Of a stretch of DNA of 64,000 nucleotides, positions 1-7,680 are shown piece by piece; the stretch's first letter is position 1, and each line of letters begins with the position of its first letter. Below the pieces are notes generated by a model. That model saw nothing but the letters and a program-made list of their open reading frames with translations, had not been told where the DNA came from and ran no database searches. Location of the stretch: contig JANJUV010000019.1 in the NCBI GenBank assembly GCA_024710405.1, forward strand, positions 1 through 64,000, written 5' to 3'. The DNA is from Bacteroidales bacterium (GTDB taxonomy: Bacteria > Bacteroidota > Bacteroidia > Bacteroidales > F082). Made by a program: the position numbers and the translations under genes.

Positions 1-314
1 ATTGACAAGGCAAACGTTCCTCCTTCGTCGGACGCCCCTGATGTGTTTTCAGGCAATCTGCCATTCACAGCCATCGCTGCCGGCACGCGCAGGCCGGCCA
101 CCGCACAACTTATCGGCAGTTGATCTTCAACATCACTGTTTATTGACATTGACAGGGGAATGATAGGACAAATAACAGTTAGTGTCACTTCACTTTTACC
201 TGAATTCTTCATGGGTTGGGTGCGTGGGCAGGCACGAACAGCGGGCCGGCGGCAGGGTGAATGTAAAAACAGCTGGAAATCCGGCAAAGCAGACCGCCCC
301 TAAGCGGTTTGTTT

Positions 315-375
315 GTATAGCACAATACCACGATAAACTTCATTTCTTTGAATCACTATTCGTATTGTGCTATAC
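315..375. repeat. 14-bp perfect inverted repeat, 33-nt loop
   Basis: GTATAGCACAATAC at 315-328 is the exact reverse complement of 362-375. The arms are separated by 33 nt. In RNA this would form a long stem, but no T-run follows, so it does not look like an intrinsic terminator. It could be a protein-binding site or a remnant of a small palindromic element. Confidence 0.75.
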
Positions 376-442
376 ACTCTTTGCCCCGATTTCCGCTGTT
401 TTTGCAGAGCGCTGGGATAGCGTTGTTCGTGCTGGATTTTTG

Positions 443-524
443 GTACTTTTCATCAGGGAAAAGTACAGAAGAAAGGAATAGTGAGTAATCTTTCTCTTTT
501 CCTTTTGTCTTGATACAAAAGGAA
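443..524. repeat. Two adjacent short hairpins
   Basis: The first has arms GTACTTTT (443-450) and AAAAGTAC (459-466). The second has 10-bp arms TTCCTTTTGT (499-508) and ACAAAAGGAA (515-524) around CTTGAT. Both are followed by A-rich sequence. The second resembles a palindromic unit that I remember from intergenic DNA of other Bacteroidota; this was not checked. Confidence 0.55.
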
Positions 525-840
525 CAAAAGATCAAGCCTGCGCGAATCCCCCGCCCGCTCTGCCGGCTTGCTGAAAACACATCCCACCTGGTTTATCTGT
601 TGAGCCCAGACTTGTATGTCGCTTCACGCAACAGATTGCGGATGCTTGTATTGGCTCATATTCGCTTTTTATGTACAACTAAATCGGGGAGGAGCCATGA
701 GCCGATAAATAAGGACTTATAATCGTTTCTAATCGCTTAAGTTAACGGTTAGATCAATAAGCCGGAATTTATGAAATCCGGCAAATAGACAAGCTTTTGG
801 CAAAATATTTTTGAACCGCATAGGTAGTTCATTGAGGTTG

Positions 841-936
841 ATTCCTTCGAAAAAGTGTAAGCAAACACATTTATTCCTTCGAAAAAGTGTAAAGCAATGC
901 ATTTATTCCTTCGAAAAAATGTAAAAGTGCAAGTGA
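841..936. repeat. Three tandem 32-bp direct repeats
   Basis: Units start at 841, 873 and 905, each with ATTCCTTCGAAAAA. Units 1 and 2 are nearly identical over 32 bp; unit 3 diverges in its second half. There are no spacers between units, so this is a tandem minisatellite and not a CRISPR. Confidence 0.8.
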
Positions 937-966
937 AATAGTGGAAAAATAAGGCTTTGGCCTCGA

Positions 967-1015
967 AACCCGCAACGCGCAACCCGCAACGCGCAACGCG
1001 CAACCCGCAACCTGC
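967..1015. repeat. Heptamer array (AACCCGC/AACGCGC) x7
   Basis: Seven head-to-tail 7-bp units run from 967 to 1015, alternating AACCCGC and AACGCGC and ending with AACCTGC. The array lies 30 bp downstream of the stop codon of the first kinase gene (leftward). It has the same 7-bp period and AAC start as the array at 1730-1785. Confidence 0.8.
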
Positions 1016-1045
1016 ACGCTGAGCGAAGTCGAAGCGCGCAACTAT

Positions 1046-1681
1046 TTAAGCCATCCTTACTACATAATCCATCCCAACAAGCAGCTGTGCTTTAGGTTTC
1101 AGTGCCTGCACCTCCTGATGTTCTTTTTCGAGCACCTGCATGCGGTATTCATTCTGGGGTTCTTTGCCGCGCACAAGCTGGGCTTTTTTGGTTTCGTGGT
1201 AGGTAAGTTCGATGAACACGTTCAGGTCGGTGCCTTCGGTTTTGATGGCATACAGACCGTCAATCACCAGCATGTCAATGTCTTTGTAGTCGGTTGTAAG
1301 CTGGTCAATTTGTTCGGTAACCAGATCCACACACGGACCTGTTGACAGGCTTCCTTCCCTGAACTCGCGGATGTTGCGCATGATGGTATCCCAGTCGTAT
1401 TCGCCGGGGCCAACAACATTTTCAATGCCGTGCTGTTTGCGCCATTCGGTGCGTTCGTGGGGGTGGATGCGGTAGTAATTGTCAATGTGCACAGGCTTTG
1501 CAAAAATGCCGTGTTTGCGCATCCCTTTGGCAATCACATGCGCCAGCTCCGACTTGCCCGATCCCGATTCGCCCGAGATCGCCACAATCATTTTAGGTTT
1601 TCTGTTTTTCAGAATCAAATCAATGATCACTTCCCCCGCTTCGCGGTGCTTGTCAGCAATTAATAAAACATCTCCTAACAT
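1046..1681 (-). CDS. Uridine kinase-like P-loop phosphotransferase, copy 1
   Basis: This 211-residue protein has a Walker A loop GESGSGKSE at about residues 35-43, a lid-type segment with DNYYRI and ERTEWRKQHG, and a Walker B-like strand LVIDGLYAIK. That layout matches the uridine kinase/phosphoribulokinase/pantothenate kinase fold. No signal peptide is seen, so it should be cytoplasmic. It is a clear paralogue of the next gene upstream and the last gene of a leftward operon with a GH65/phosphoglucomutase fusion and a trehalose-synthase-like gene. Uridine kinase activity is only the family label. The sugar-phosphorolysis context makes another hydroxyl acceptor, such as glucose, possible, but this is inference. 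The start is an ATG. Confidence 0.75.
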   Translation of the reverse strand: MLGDVLLIADKHREAGEVIIDLILKNRKPKMIVAISGESGSGKSELAHVIAKGMRKHGIFAKPVHIDNYYRIHPHERTEWRKQHGIENVVGPGEYDWDTIMRNIREFREGSLSTGPCVDLVTEQIDQLTTDYKDIDMLVIDGLYAIKTEGTDLNVFIELTYHETKKAQLVRGKEPQNEYRMQVLEKEHQEVQALKPKAQLLVGMDYVVRMA

Positions 1682-1729
1682 AATTCTGTTTCTTTTTTAT
1701 GTATCAACTATCAATATTTCTCTTCACAC

Positions 1730-1785
1730 AACCAGTAACCAGTAACCAGCAACCAGCAACCAGTAACCAGTAACCAGTAACGAGT
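1730..1785. repeat. Heptamer array (AACCAGT/AACCAGC) x8
   Basis: Eight 7-bp units (AACCAGT, AACCAGC, last unit AACGAGT) fill 1730-1785 and abut the stop codon of the second kinase gene. They occupy half of the 108-bp gap between the paralogous kinase genes. In the transcript the unit reads ACTGGTT/GCTGGTT. Confidence 0.85.
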
Positions 1786-1789
1786 AACC

Positions 1790-2428
1790 CTACAGATGGT
1801 ACTTATCCAGCGAAGCGTCGAAATCAAAGAACAGGTTACATCCTTTTTTCAGGCTTTGCACGATCTGGTGCTCTCTTTCGAGGATTTGTTTTCTGAACGG
1901 GGTCATTTCTTCTTTGCCGCCGAAGATTTGCGCTCCTTCGGTTTCGTCGTAGGTAAGTTCGATAAACACCCTGAAATGAGCCTGCTTGAGTTTGGTGGCA
2001 TACAGCCCGTTGATGATCATCACATCCACGCCGGCAAAATCGGTAGTGATGCTGTCCACATAATCGGTGATCAGGTCCACGCAGGGCATGGTAGATTCTT
2101 TGTCCTGCACGAAATCGTCAACAATCCGGTTGATTTTGTCCCAGTCGTATTCGTCAGGGCCGATGCAGTCAATGCCTTTCGAGCGACGCCATTCCTTGCG
2201 TTCGAGTGGCGGGATGGTATAGAAGTCGTCCAGATCGATGATTTTGCTGCGCAGGTTTTGTTTTTTGAGTTTCATGGCGAGTGCGTAAGACAGGGTTGAT
2301 TTGCCCGAACCTACTTCGCCTCCGATGGCAATAATGAATTTCGGGCTTATTATGGCCCGCACCTCATCCACAATGACCTGTGCGGCCGTTGTGTGCTTGG
2401 GTGTTACGGTGAGTTTATCGTTGAGCAT
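1790..2428 (-). CDS. Uridine kinase-like P-loop phosphotransferase, copy 2
   Basis: This 212-residue paralogue of the downstream gene has a Walker A loop GGEVGSGKST at about residues 36-45, an acidic LDDFYTIPP segment, ERKEWRRSKGID, DEYDWDKINR and a Walker B-like MIINGLYATK. The two copies share the same length and the same motif order, so they arose by duplication, but they have diverged strongly. The start lies only 5 bp after the stop of the GH65 fusion gene, implying co-transcription and perhaps coupled translation. No signal peptide. The substrate cannot be told from sequence; a nucleoside or sugar kinase is the most likely class. One copy could also be regulatory. Confidence 0.75.
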   Translation of the reverse strand: MLNDKLTVTPKHTTAAQVIVDEVRAIISPKFIIAIGGEVGSGKSTLSYALAMKLKKQNLRSKIIDLDDFYTIPPLERKEWRRSKGIDCIGPDEYDWDKINRIVDDFVQDKESTMPCVDLITDYVDSITTDFAGVDVMIINGLYATKLKQAHFRVFIELTYDETEGAQIFGGKEEMTPFRKQILEREHQIVQSLKKGCNLFFDFDASLDKYHL

Positions 2429-2433
2429 AATGG

Positions 2434-5400
2434 TTACAGTTTAATGGTAAGGGGTTCAAGGGCTGTTGTATGGTATTCTTTGCCTGCCACAACAAGTCTG
2501 GCTGCTGCGGAGGTTGTCAGTTGCACGGATGTGCTGGTCAGATGGAAGTTGTATCTGATATTTTTGAAGGTGATACCAAACTTCATTTGGTTCCAGTTTT
2601 CGGGCATATTGGGGTCGAGATGCAGCAGTTCTTCCCTGTAGTTGATTCCGGCAAAGGTATTCAGCGCTATGAGGATGGTTCCGGCCATAACGCCGGCGTG
2701 TATGCCTTCGCCTGTGGTGCCGCCCTGAATATCGTTGTAGTCGCTGCCGAGGGCATCCTGATACAGATTACGGCTCAAAGTTTTGTCTCCGGCAAGAGCA
2801 GCAAGCCGTGCATGCACCACCCTGCTCAGGGTTGAGCCGTGTGAAGTGCGGGCCAGATAATAGGCCAGGTTTCGCTGCAGGTAATCATCGGGCAAGGAAT
2901 AACCCATGTTGGCAATGATGCTGTCAACCTCTTCCTTGTTCAGGTTATAGAAGGCCATCAGTGTGTCGGCCTGTTTGGCTACTTTGTATTCGTCGGGCGA
3001 TTTTCCTTCGGCTTTAAGGATACGGTCCATGCGGTAGATGTTGCCGTATTTGCTCCGGTAGTAGTCCCAGTCGAGTTCTTTCAGTTCAAAATATCCGTCG
3101 TATTGGGCAATGATTGCGTCTTCGTTGACCACCAGTCTGAGTTTGGCAGCTACCTGAAGCCATTCGTCAATTTCATCATTTTCAAAGCCTGCTTTTCTGA
3201 TGCATTCGTTACCGGTGAGGCCAGCGATGGTTTTTGCCTTGCCAAACATCCAGGCCACCATGATGTTGGTATAGGCATTGTCGGTCAGTCCGCCGGATTC
3301 TGAACCGGGATAGTGTTCGTGGAATTCATCAGGGCCCATCACACCGCTGATGGAATACCTTCCGTTTTGCTCATTGAACTGTGCCTTGCTGCGCCAGAAG
3401 CGGCAGATTTCGAGAAACATCTCAGCGCCGAATTTCCGGAGAAAATCAAGGTCGCCGGTGATCCAGTAGTAGTCCCAAACATTGTAGGCTATGGCCAGTG
3501 AGACATGACGTTGGAGCGAGCTGTGGTCATCGCCCCAGGTGCCTGTGAGTGGGTTCAGGTGCACCACCTGTGTTTCTTCGCGTCCGTCGCTTCCGCTTTG
3601 CCAGGGAAACATGGCGCCATTGTAGCCGTGACCGGCAGCGTATTCGCGCGCTTTTTGCAGGCGGTGGTAGCGGTAGAGCAGCATCGAACGGGCCACATCG
3701 GGCATCTGCAGGTCGTAGAGGGGCAGGATGAACAGTTCGTCCCAGAAAATATGGCCACGGTAGGCCTCGCCATGAAGGCCGCGTGCTGTGATGCTCGCAT
3801 CGAGCAATTTGTTGAATGGCGACATGCTCACCATCAGATGATACAGATGCAGTCTGAGTAGTTTTTGCGACCTACGGTCGCCACTAATGGAAATGTCTGC
3901 TTTCTGCCAGATGCTGTCCCATGCATTGCGGCTCTCTGAACATAGGGTTTCAAATCCGGCTGATGTGCCGGCTGTTTGCAGGGCTGCCGAAAGGGCATCA
4001 TCCACGAAATCTTCCTTGTCGCTGCAGATTCCGGCAATCTTTTCGATGCTGCATTGCTGTCCGGGGGAAAGTTTCAGGCTGAACTGCGCCGAAACTTTAC
4101 CGTTTGTTTCAATGATCTCGGGTTGCTGCAGTTGTTCTTTGCCGTTCACCAGCAGGCGATGTCCGGCTGCCACGGCAATCTGATGCTTCGACTGAGTTGT
4201 GTTGGCCAGCACAAAGATCAGGTTGCGCTCAGCACCTTCCTTCAGTACGTCAAGATGCTTTGAATTGAGTGATTTATAGCGCTCTACTCCGGCATTGATG
4301 ACATTTCCGTCCACTGAGCTTCTCAGCGAAATCGTTCCTTCATAGTTCATCGGGCTGATGCTGTAGCTGATGGCGCCAAGCATCGGGTTGTTCATGCTCA
4401 CAAAACGCTTGACTTCAATTCGGGTTTGGTTGCCTTTTTTGTCTTCGGCAATGAGCACACGTGTAAGTAAACCATTACGAAAATCCAGACTGCGTTTTAT
4501 CTTCAGGATGTTGGTGCTGTTGATGTCGAACCAGTCGCCTTCATCAATTTTAAACGTAACGGGCAGCCAGTTGGGAAGGTTTACGAAATCTTCATTTTCG
4601 ATGTCACGGCCCGAGATGGGGGTGATCAGCCGGTTGTACATCCCTGCCATATAGGTTCCGGGATAGTTTACCGCATTGGCATCGCATTCTTCGAGGGCTC
4701 CACGGCTGCCGAAATAACCGTTGCCGGTGGTGAGCAGTGCTTCGCGCGAGCGTTCTTTTTTGATGTTGTAGTCGTAATAGGTCACAGACCACTTGTCGTC
4801 TTCGATGCCGTGCAGGAACCAATGATTGAGGTTATCAATGCTTATTTCCGAAAGGTCTTCTACCACCAGGTCGGCACCACCCTCAATTAGTTCAGCAGCA
4901 TTGTGTTCGCGGGCAATACCAAGCACCAGCCCGAAGTTTCCGGCGCGACCGGCCTGAACACCCGAAACGGCATCTTCTACAACGATGCTTCGTTCGGGCA
5001 TGCAGCCCATATTTGCAGCTGCTGTCGTAAATATGTCGGCCTCAGGCTTGCCTTTCAGGCCAAGTTCGGCCGAAACCACTCCATCCACCCTTGTTTCGAT
5101 CAGGTGCAGCAGTCCTGCCTTGCGCAGCACTCCTTCGCAGTTTTTGCTCGATGAGGCCACCCCCACATGCACCCCCATTGCGATTAGTTCGCGCATGAGG
5201 GCCACGGTGGAAGGATAGACTTCCACGCCGTCGCGTTCGAGCACTTCGTTGAAGGCGTCATTTTTGCGGTTGCCCAATCCACATATGGTTTCCAGTTCAG
5301 TGCCATCCGAAGCGTCTCCAAAAGGCAGGTTTATATTCCTTGATTCGAGAAAATCAGCCACACCTTTATACCGCGGTTTGCCATCCACATAAGGCAGATA

Positions 5401-5583
5401 ATCGTCTTTGTGCGTGAATGGCTTAAATTCTTTACCGTTGCGGGCGTACCACGAAGCAAGGAACTCGTCGAACATTTTCTTCCATGCAGCGCTGTGGACC
5501 AATGCTGTTTGTGTAATTACACCGTCGAGGTCGAAAATGACGGCATCAAAATGATTTGTGGATTTCTGAGCTGTGTCTGACAT
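2434..5583 (-). CDS. Beta-phosphoglucomutase / GH65 disaccharide phosphorylase fusion
   Basis: The N-terminal 220 residues form a HAD-type beta-phosphoglucomutase: FDLDGVIT nucleophile motif, VASSSKN motif II, LKGKPEADIF and VVEDAVSGVQAG. The rest is a full GH65 enzyme of the maltose/trehalose/kojibiose phosphorylase type, with the acid residue in GPDEFHEH (Glu about 753), the KQADTLM motif and TTGEGIHAG. Together they would split an alpha-linked glucose disaccharide with phosphate and turn the beta-glucose 1-phosphate into glucose 6-phosphate. No signal peptide; cytoplasmic. I chose the ATG at 5583. An in-frame ATG at 5616 and a TTG at 5625 would overlap the upstream gene. The linkage preference cannot be read; the trehalose-synthase-like neighbour favours maltose or trehalose. 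Confidence 0.88.
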   Translation of the reverse strand: MSDTAQKSTNHFDAVIFDLDGVITQTALVHSAAWKKMFDEFLASWYARNGKEFKPFTHKDDYLPYVDGKPRYKGVADFLESRNINLPFGDASDGTELETICGLGNRKNDAFNEVLERDGVEVYPSTVALMRELIAMGVHVGVASSSKNCEGVLRKAGLLHLIETRVDGVVSAELGLKGKPEADIFTTAAANMGCMPERSIVVEDAVSGVQAGRAGNFGLVLGIAREHNAAELIEGGADLVVEDLSEISIDNLNHWFLHGIEDDKWSVTYYDYNIKKERSREALLTTGNGYFGSRGALEECDANAVNYPGTYMAGMYNRLITPISGRDIENEDFVNLPNWLPVTFKIDEGDWFDINSTNILKIKRSLDFRNGLLTRVLIAEDKKGNQTRIEVKRFVSMNNPMLGAISYSISPMNYEGTISLRSSVDGNVINAGVERYKSLNSKHLDVLKEGAERNLIFVLANTTQSKHQIAVAAGHRLLVNGKEQLQQPEIIETNGKVSAQFSLKLSPGQQCSIEKIAGICSDKEDFVDDALSAALQTAGTSAGFETLCSESRNAWDSIWQKADISISGDRRSQKLLRLHLYHLMVSMSPFNKLLDASITARGLHGEAYRGHIFWDELFILPLYDLQMPDVARSMLLYRYHRLQKAREYAAGHGYNGAMFPWQSGSDGREETQVVHLNPLTGTWGDDHSSLQRHVSLAIAYNVWDYYWITGDLDFLRKFGAEMFLEICRFWRSKAQFNEQNGRYSISGVMGPDEFHEHYPGSESGGLTDNAYTNIMVAWMFGKAKTIAGLTGNECIRKAGFENDEIDEWLQVAAKLRLVVNEDAIIAQYDGYFELKELDWDYYRSKYGNIYRMDRILKAEGKSPDEYKVAKQADTLMAFYNLNKEEVDSIIANMGYSLPDDYLQRNLAYYLARTSHGSTLSRVVHARLAALAGDKTLSRNLYQDALGSDYNDIQGGTTGEGIHAGVMAGTILIALNTFAGINYREELLHLDPNMPENWNQMKFGITFKNIRYNFHLTSTSVQLTTSAAARLVVAGKEYHTTALEPLTIKL

Positions 5584-5606
5584 GGTTTGTCGGGTTTTTC
5601 CGGAGT

Positions 5607-7316
5607 TTATTTGCATGAAAACCAATAATATGATAATGGATGGATGGTAAGTTTTTCGGAATTATGCTGTAATCCGGTCAACAAGTCGGTCCTGCTTTGT
5701 TTGTCACAGGCCAGGTTAACTTCAACGACCTGTTCGGAAAGGTTTTGCACGATAAGCATATGGTCGTTGTTAATGATGCGGCGGTAGGCCAATACTTCTT
5801 CCGCTGCTTCACCATTGGATTTGGTGAGTGTGACAAATTCAAGTGAGCCGTGCCCGAAGGCTGGATGGAGATGTCTGATTTTGAGCAGTTGCTGAAGCTT
5901 TGTAAACACTTTCGATTGGAAACTATCGGGGTCGGAGAGTTGTGTTTCACGTTTTTTCCAGTCTATTTTTCCCCTGACGAGGAAACGGGTGTCGTTTTTG
6001 CCGGTCATGCTGATCATTTCGCGGTAGTAGTTTTCGTCGTTTTCTTTGCCGAATTCATCGCCGTAATAGATCACCGGAGTGCCGGGCAGGCTCAGCATAA
6101 CGCTGTATGCCAATGCAATTCTACGGTCGTCGAAGTTGAGCAGGTTGGCCAGTCTGGCAGAGATTCCTTCTCCGAGACGGAAGTCCCATTGGGGTTCGCG
6201 GCAATAGTTTTCGTGGATGAATTTTCGGTCTTCTTCCGAAACATACACCAACTCCAGGCTGAGTTCGTCATGGCAGCGGAGGAAGGTGAACCATTGCGCT
6301 GAGTCAGGTATCGGAGGGGTAACGGATGGGCTTAGGGTTTCAATTACCGGTGCAGCTTTCTGCATGGCCAGCGCTTTATACATCTGGGGCATGAGCGGAA
6401 AATGATAGGCCGCATGACACTCATCTCCACTACCCAGATATTTGATCAGTTTGTGCGGTTTCTGGCAGGCTTCGGCAAGCAGTATGGTTCCGGGTTTCAC
6501 ATAGTCCAGTGCTGCCCTGAAAAACTTGACAATGGTGTGCGTTTTTGGAAGATTTTCACAGTCGGTTCCTTCTTCTTTCCACAGATAGGGGATGGCATCG
6601 GCCCTGAATCCGTCAACACCAAGGGATTGCCAGTAAAGCAGAGCGCGGGTCATGGCCATCAAAACCTCAGGATTGCGGTAGTTGAGGTCGGGCTGAAAAC
6701 TGAAAAACCTGTGGAAATAATACCAGTCGCCCATAGGTTCCCAATTGCTGTTTTCCATTCCTTTAAACAGCAGACGGGCTTCTCCGTAAAGGCTTGTGTC
6801 TTTCGTCCAGATAAAATAGTCGCGGAAGGGATTGTCTTCTGAAGATTTTGCAGCAACAAACCATGGATGTTCGTCCGAAATGTGGTTCATGGCAATGTCA
6901 AATATTACCTTTAAACCACGTTTATGCGCTTCGGCCAGAAAATCTCCAAAAACATCTTCCTGCTCCTGCTTGCTGAAACCAGGTTCGAGCCCCAGCAGAT
7001 CATGACGAATGAGTTCGTAATCGCGTATGTCGAAACCGGCATCGCGCATGGGCGAGTCGAGAATGGGCAACAGCCATAAACAACTCACACCCAATCCCTG
7101 AAGATAATCCAGTTTGTGTGAAAGACCTGCAAAGTTACGGTTGTACAAATCAACATAAAGTGAATAAACAACGGCCTGCTTATACCAATCCGATTCTTCA
7201 GCTGATTTATCCTGTTTCAACGAATCCAGATGGGCAAACAAACTACGCAAACGCGACTGATCATCCTGCGGGTAAAGCGAGGACCATAGTCCTTGCAAAG
7301 CTTCTTTACTACTCAT
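5607..7316 (-). CDS. Trehalose synthase-like GH13 enzyme (GH13_16 type)
   Basis: This 569-residue GH13 protein has the catalytic set Asp240 (DGFRADAIPYL), Glu282 (LLAEACQ) and Asp350 (CHDELSLE). The stretch after the nucleophile, EGTDCENLPKTH, and the PLMPQMYKA and YYGDEFG segments are those of maltose alpha-D-glucosyltransferase (trehalose synthase), as I remember that family. It would interconvert maltose and trehalose in the cytoplasm; no signal peptide is present. It is the first gene of the leftward operon, directly ahead of the phosphorylase/phosphoglucomutase fusion. ATG at 7316 is preferred over a TTG at 7325. A related activity such as alpha-glucosidase or sucrose-type phosphorylase is possible but fits the motifs less well. 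Confidence 0.8.
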   Translation of the reverse strand: MSSKEALQGLWSSLYPQDDQSRLRSLFAHLDSLKQDKSAEESDWYKQAVVYSLYVDLYNRNFAGLSHKLDYLQGLGVSCLWLLPILDSPMRDAGFDIRDYELIRHDLLGLEPGFSKQEQEDVFGDFLAEAHKRGLKVIFDIAMNHISDEHPWFVAAKSSEDNPFRDYFIWTKDTSLYGEARLLFKGMENSNWEPMGDWYYFHRFFSFQPDLNYRNPEVLMAMTRALLYWQSLGVDGFRADAIPYLWKEEGTDCENLPKTHTIVKFFRAALDYVKPGTILLAEACQKPHKLIKYLGSGDECHAAYHFPLMPQMYKALAMQKAAPVIETLSPSVTPPIPDSAQWFTFLRCHDELSLELVYVSEEDRKFIHENYCREPQWDFRLGEGISARLANLLNFDDRRIALAYSVMLSLPGTPVIYYGDEFGKENDENYYREMISMTGKNDTRFLVRGKIDWKKRETQLSDPDSFQSKVFTKLQQLLKIRHLHPAFGHGSLEFVTLTKSNGEAAEEVLAYRRIINNDHMLIVQNLSEQVVEVNLACDKQSRTDLLTGLQHNSEKLTIHPLSYYWFSCK

Positions 7317-7680
7317 TATCAACAATATAAGTTAAAGTTATACAAGTTTCAAAAGTAGGCAATCCACCGGATTTCAGGTATCAAGGCAGCCATAAACCTT
7401 ATTTTTGTCTTTGCAATCGATTACGGAATGATTCATATGATTTGAATTGATGAGGTTTGATGCACAAAATGAGATTCCATGCCGTAAGGGCTTCTTGAAG
7501 GAGCAGTTGCATTGTTTAACTGTTCTATGGCAAAATCACAATCGTTTGCAGTTTACCGTTTACGGTTGATTTGTGTTTTTGACCAAAAAATAATACAAAC
7601 TTATTATCTTTGAAATCTGTTGCATATCTTGGTTTTATTGTCCATAACTATTAAAAAAAGTTTTAAAAGGAGCCTAATTG
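7317..7680. promoter_or_regulatory. Divergent intergenic region between two glucan operons
   Basis: This 364-bp AT-rich gap separates the leftward cytoplasmic operon from the rightward exported operon, so any shared control of the two arms should act here. It contains the rightward promoter listed separately. I see no gene and no clear operator palindrome. Confidence 0.6.
7578..7612 (+). promoter_or_regulatory. Bacteroidota-type promoter for the exported glucan operon
   Basis: TTTG at 7578-7581 and TATCTTTG at 7605-7612 (consensus TAnnTTTG) are separated by 23 nt. Transcription would start near 7619, giving a leader of about 60 nt. The gene that follows has an unusually good Shine-Dalgarno sequence (AAAAGGAG, 8 nt before ATG 7681). 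Confidence 0.65.

Larger units (their letters stand above)
1..1045. other. Non-coding region with mixed short repeats
   Basis: I find no convincing protein or RNA gene here; the short open frames are composed of low-complexity or repeat sequence. The stretch holds a 14-bp perfect inverted repeat (315-328/362-375), two further hairpins (443-466 and 499-524), a 13-bp inverted pair at long distance (40-52 and 571-583), three 32-bp direct repeats (841-936) and a heptamer array (967-1015). The sequence at 1017-1036 (CGCTGAGCGAAGTCGAAGCG) looks like a dispersed short repeat that I associate with Bacteroidota intergenic DNA; that link is from memory and unchecked. Confidence 0.6.

Noticed and set aside
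182-722. Short open frames on both strands in the left non-coding region
   Set aside because: They cross the inverted repeats, have no recognisable domain and overlap each other on opposite strands.
841-936. Possible CRISPR
   Set aside because: The 32-bp units are contiguous with no spacers, and no cas gene is present.
749-1003. 84-residue open frame on the minus strand
   Set aside because: It runs through the 32-bp direct repeats and the heptamer array, so its sequence is made of repeats and is not a gene.
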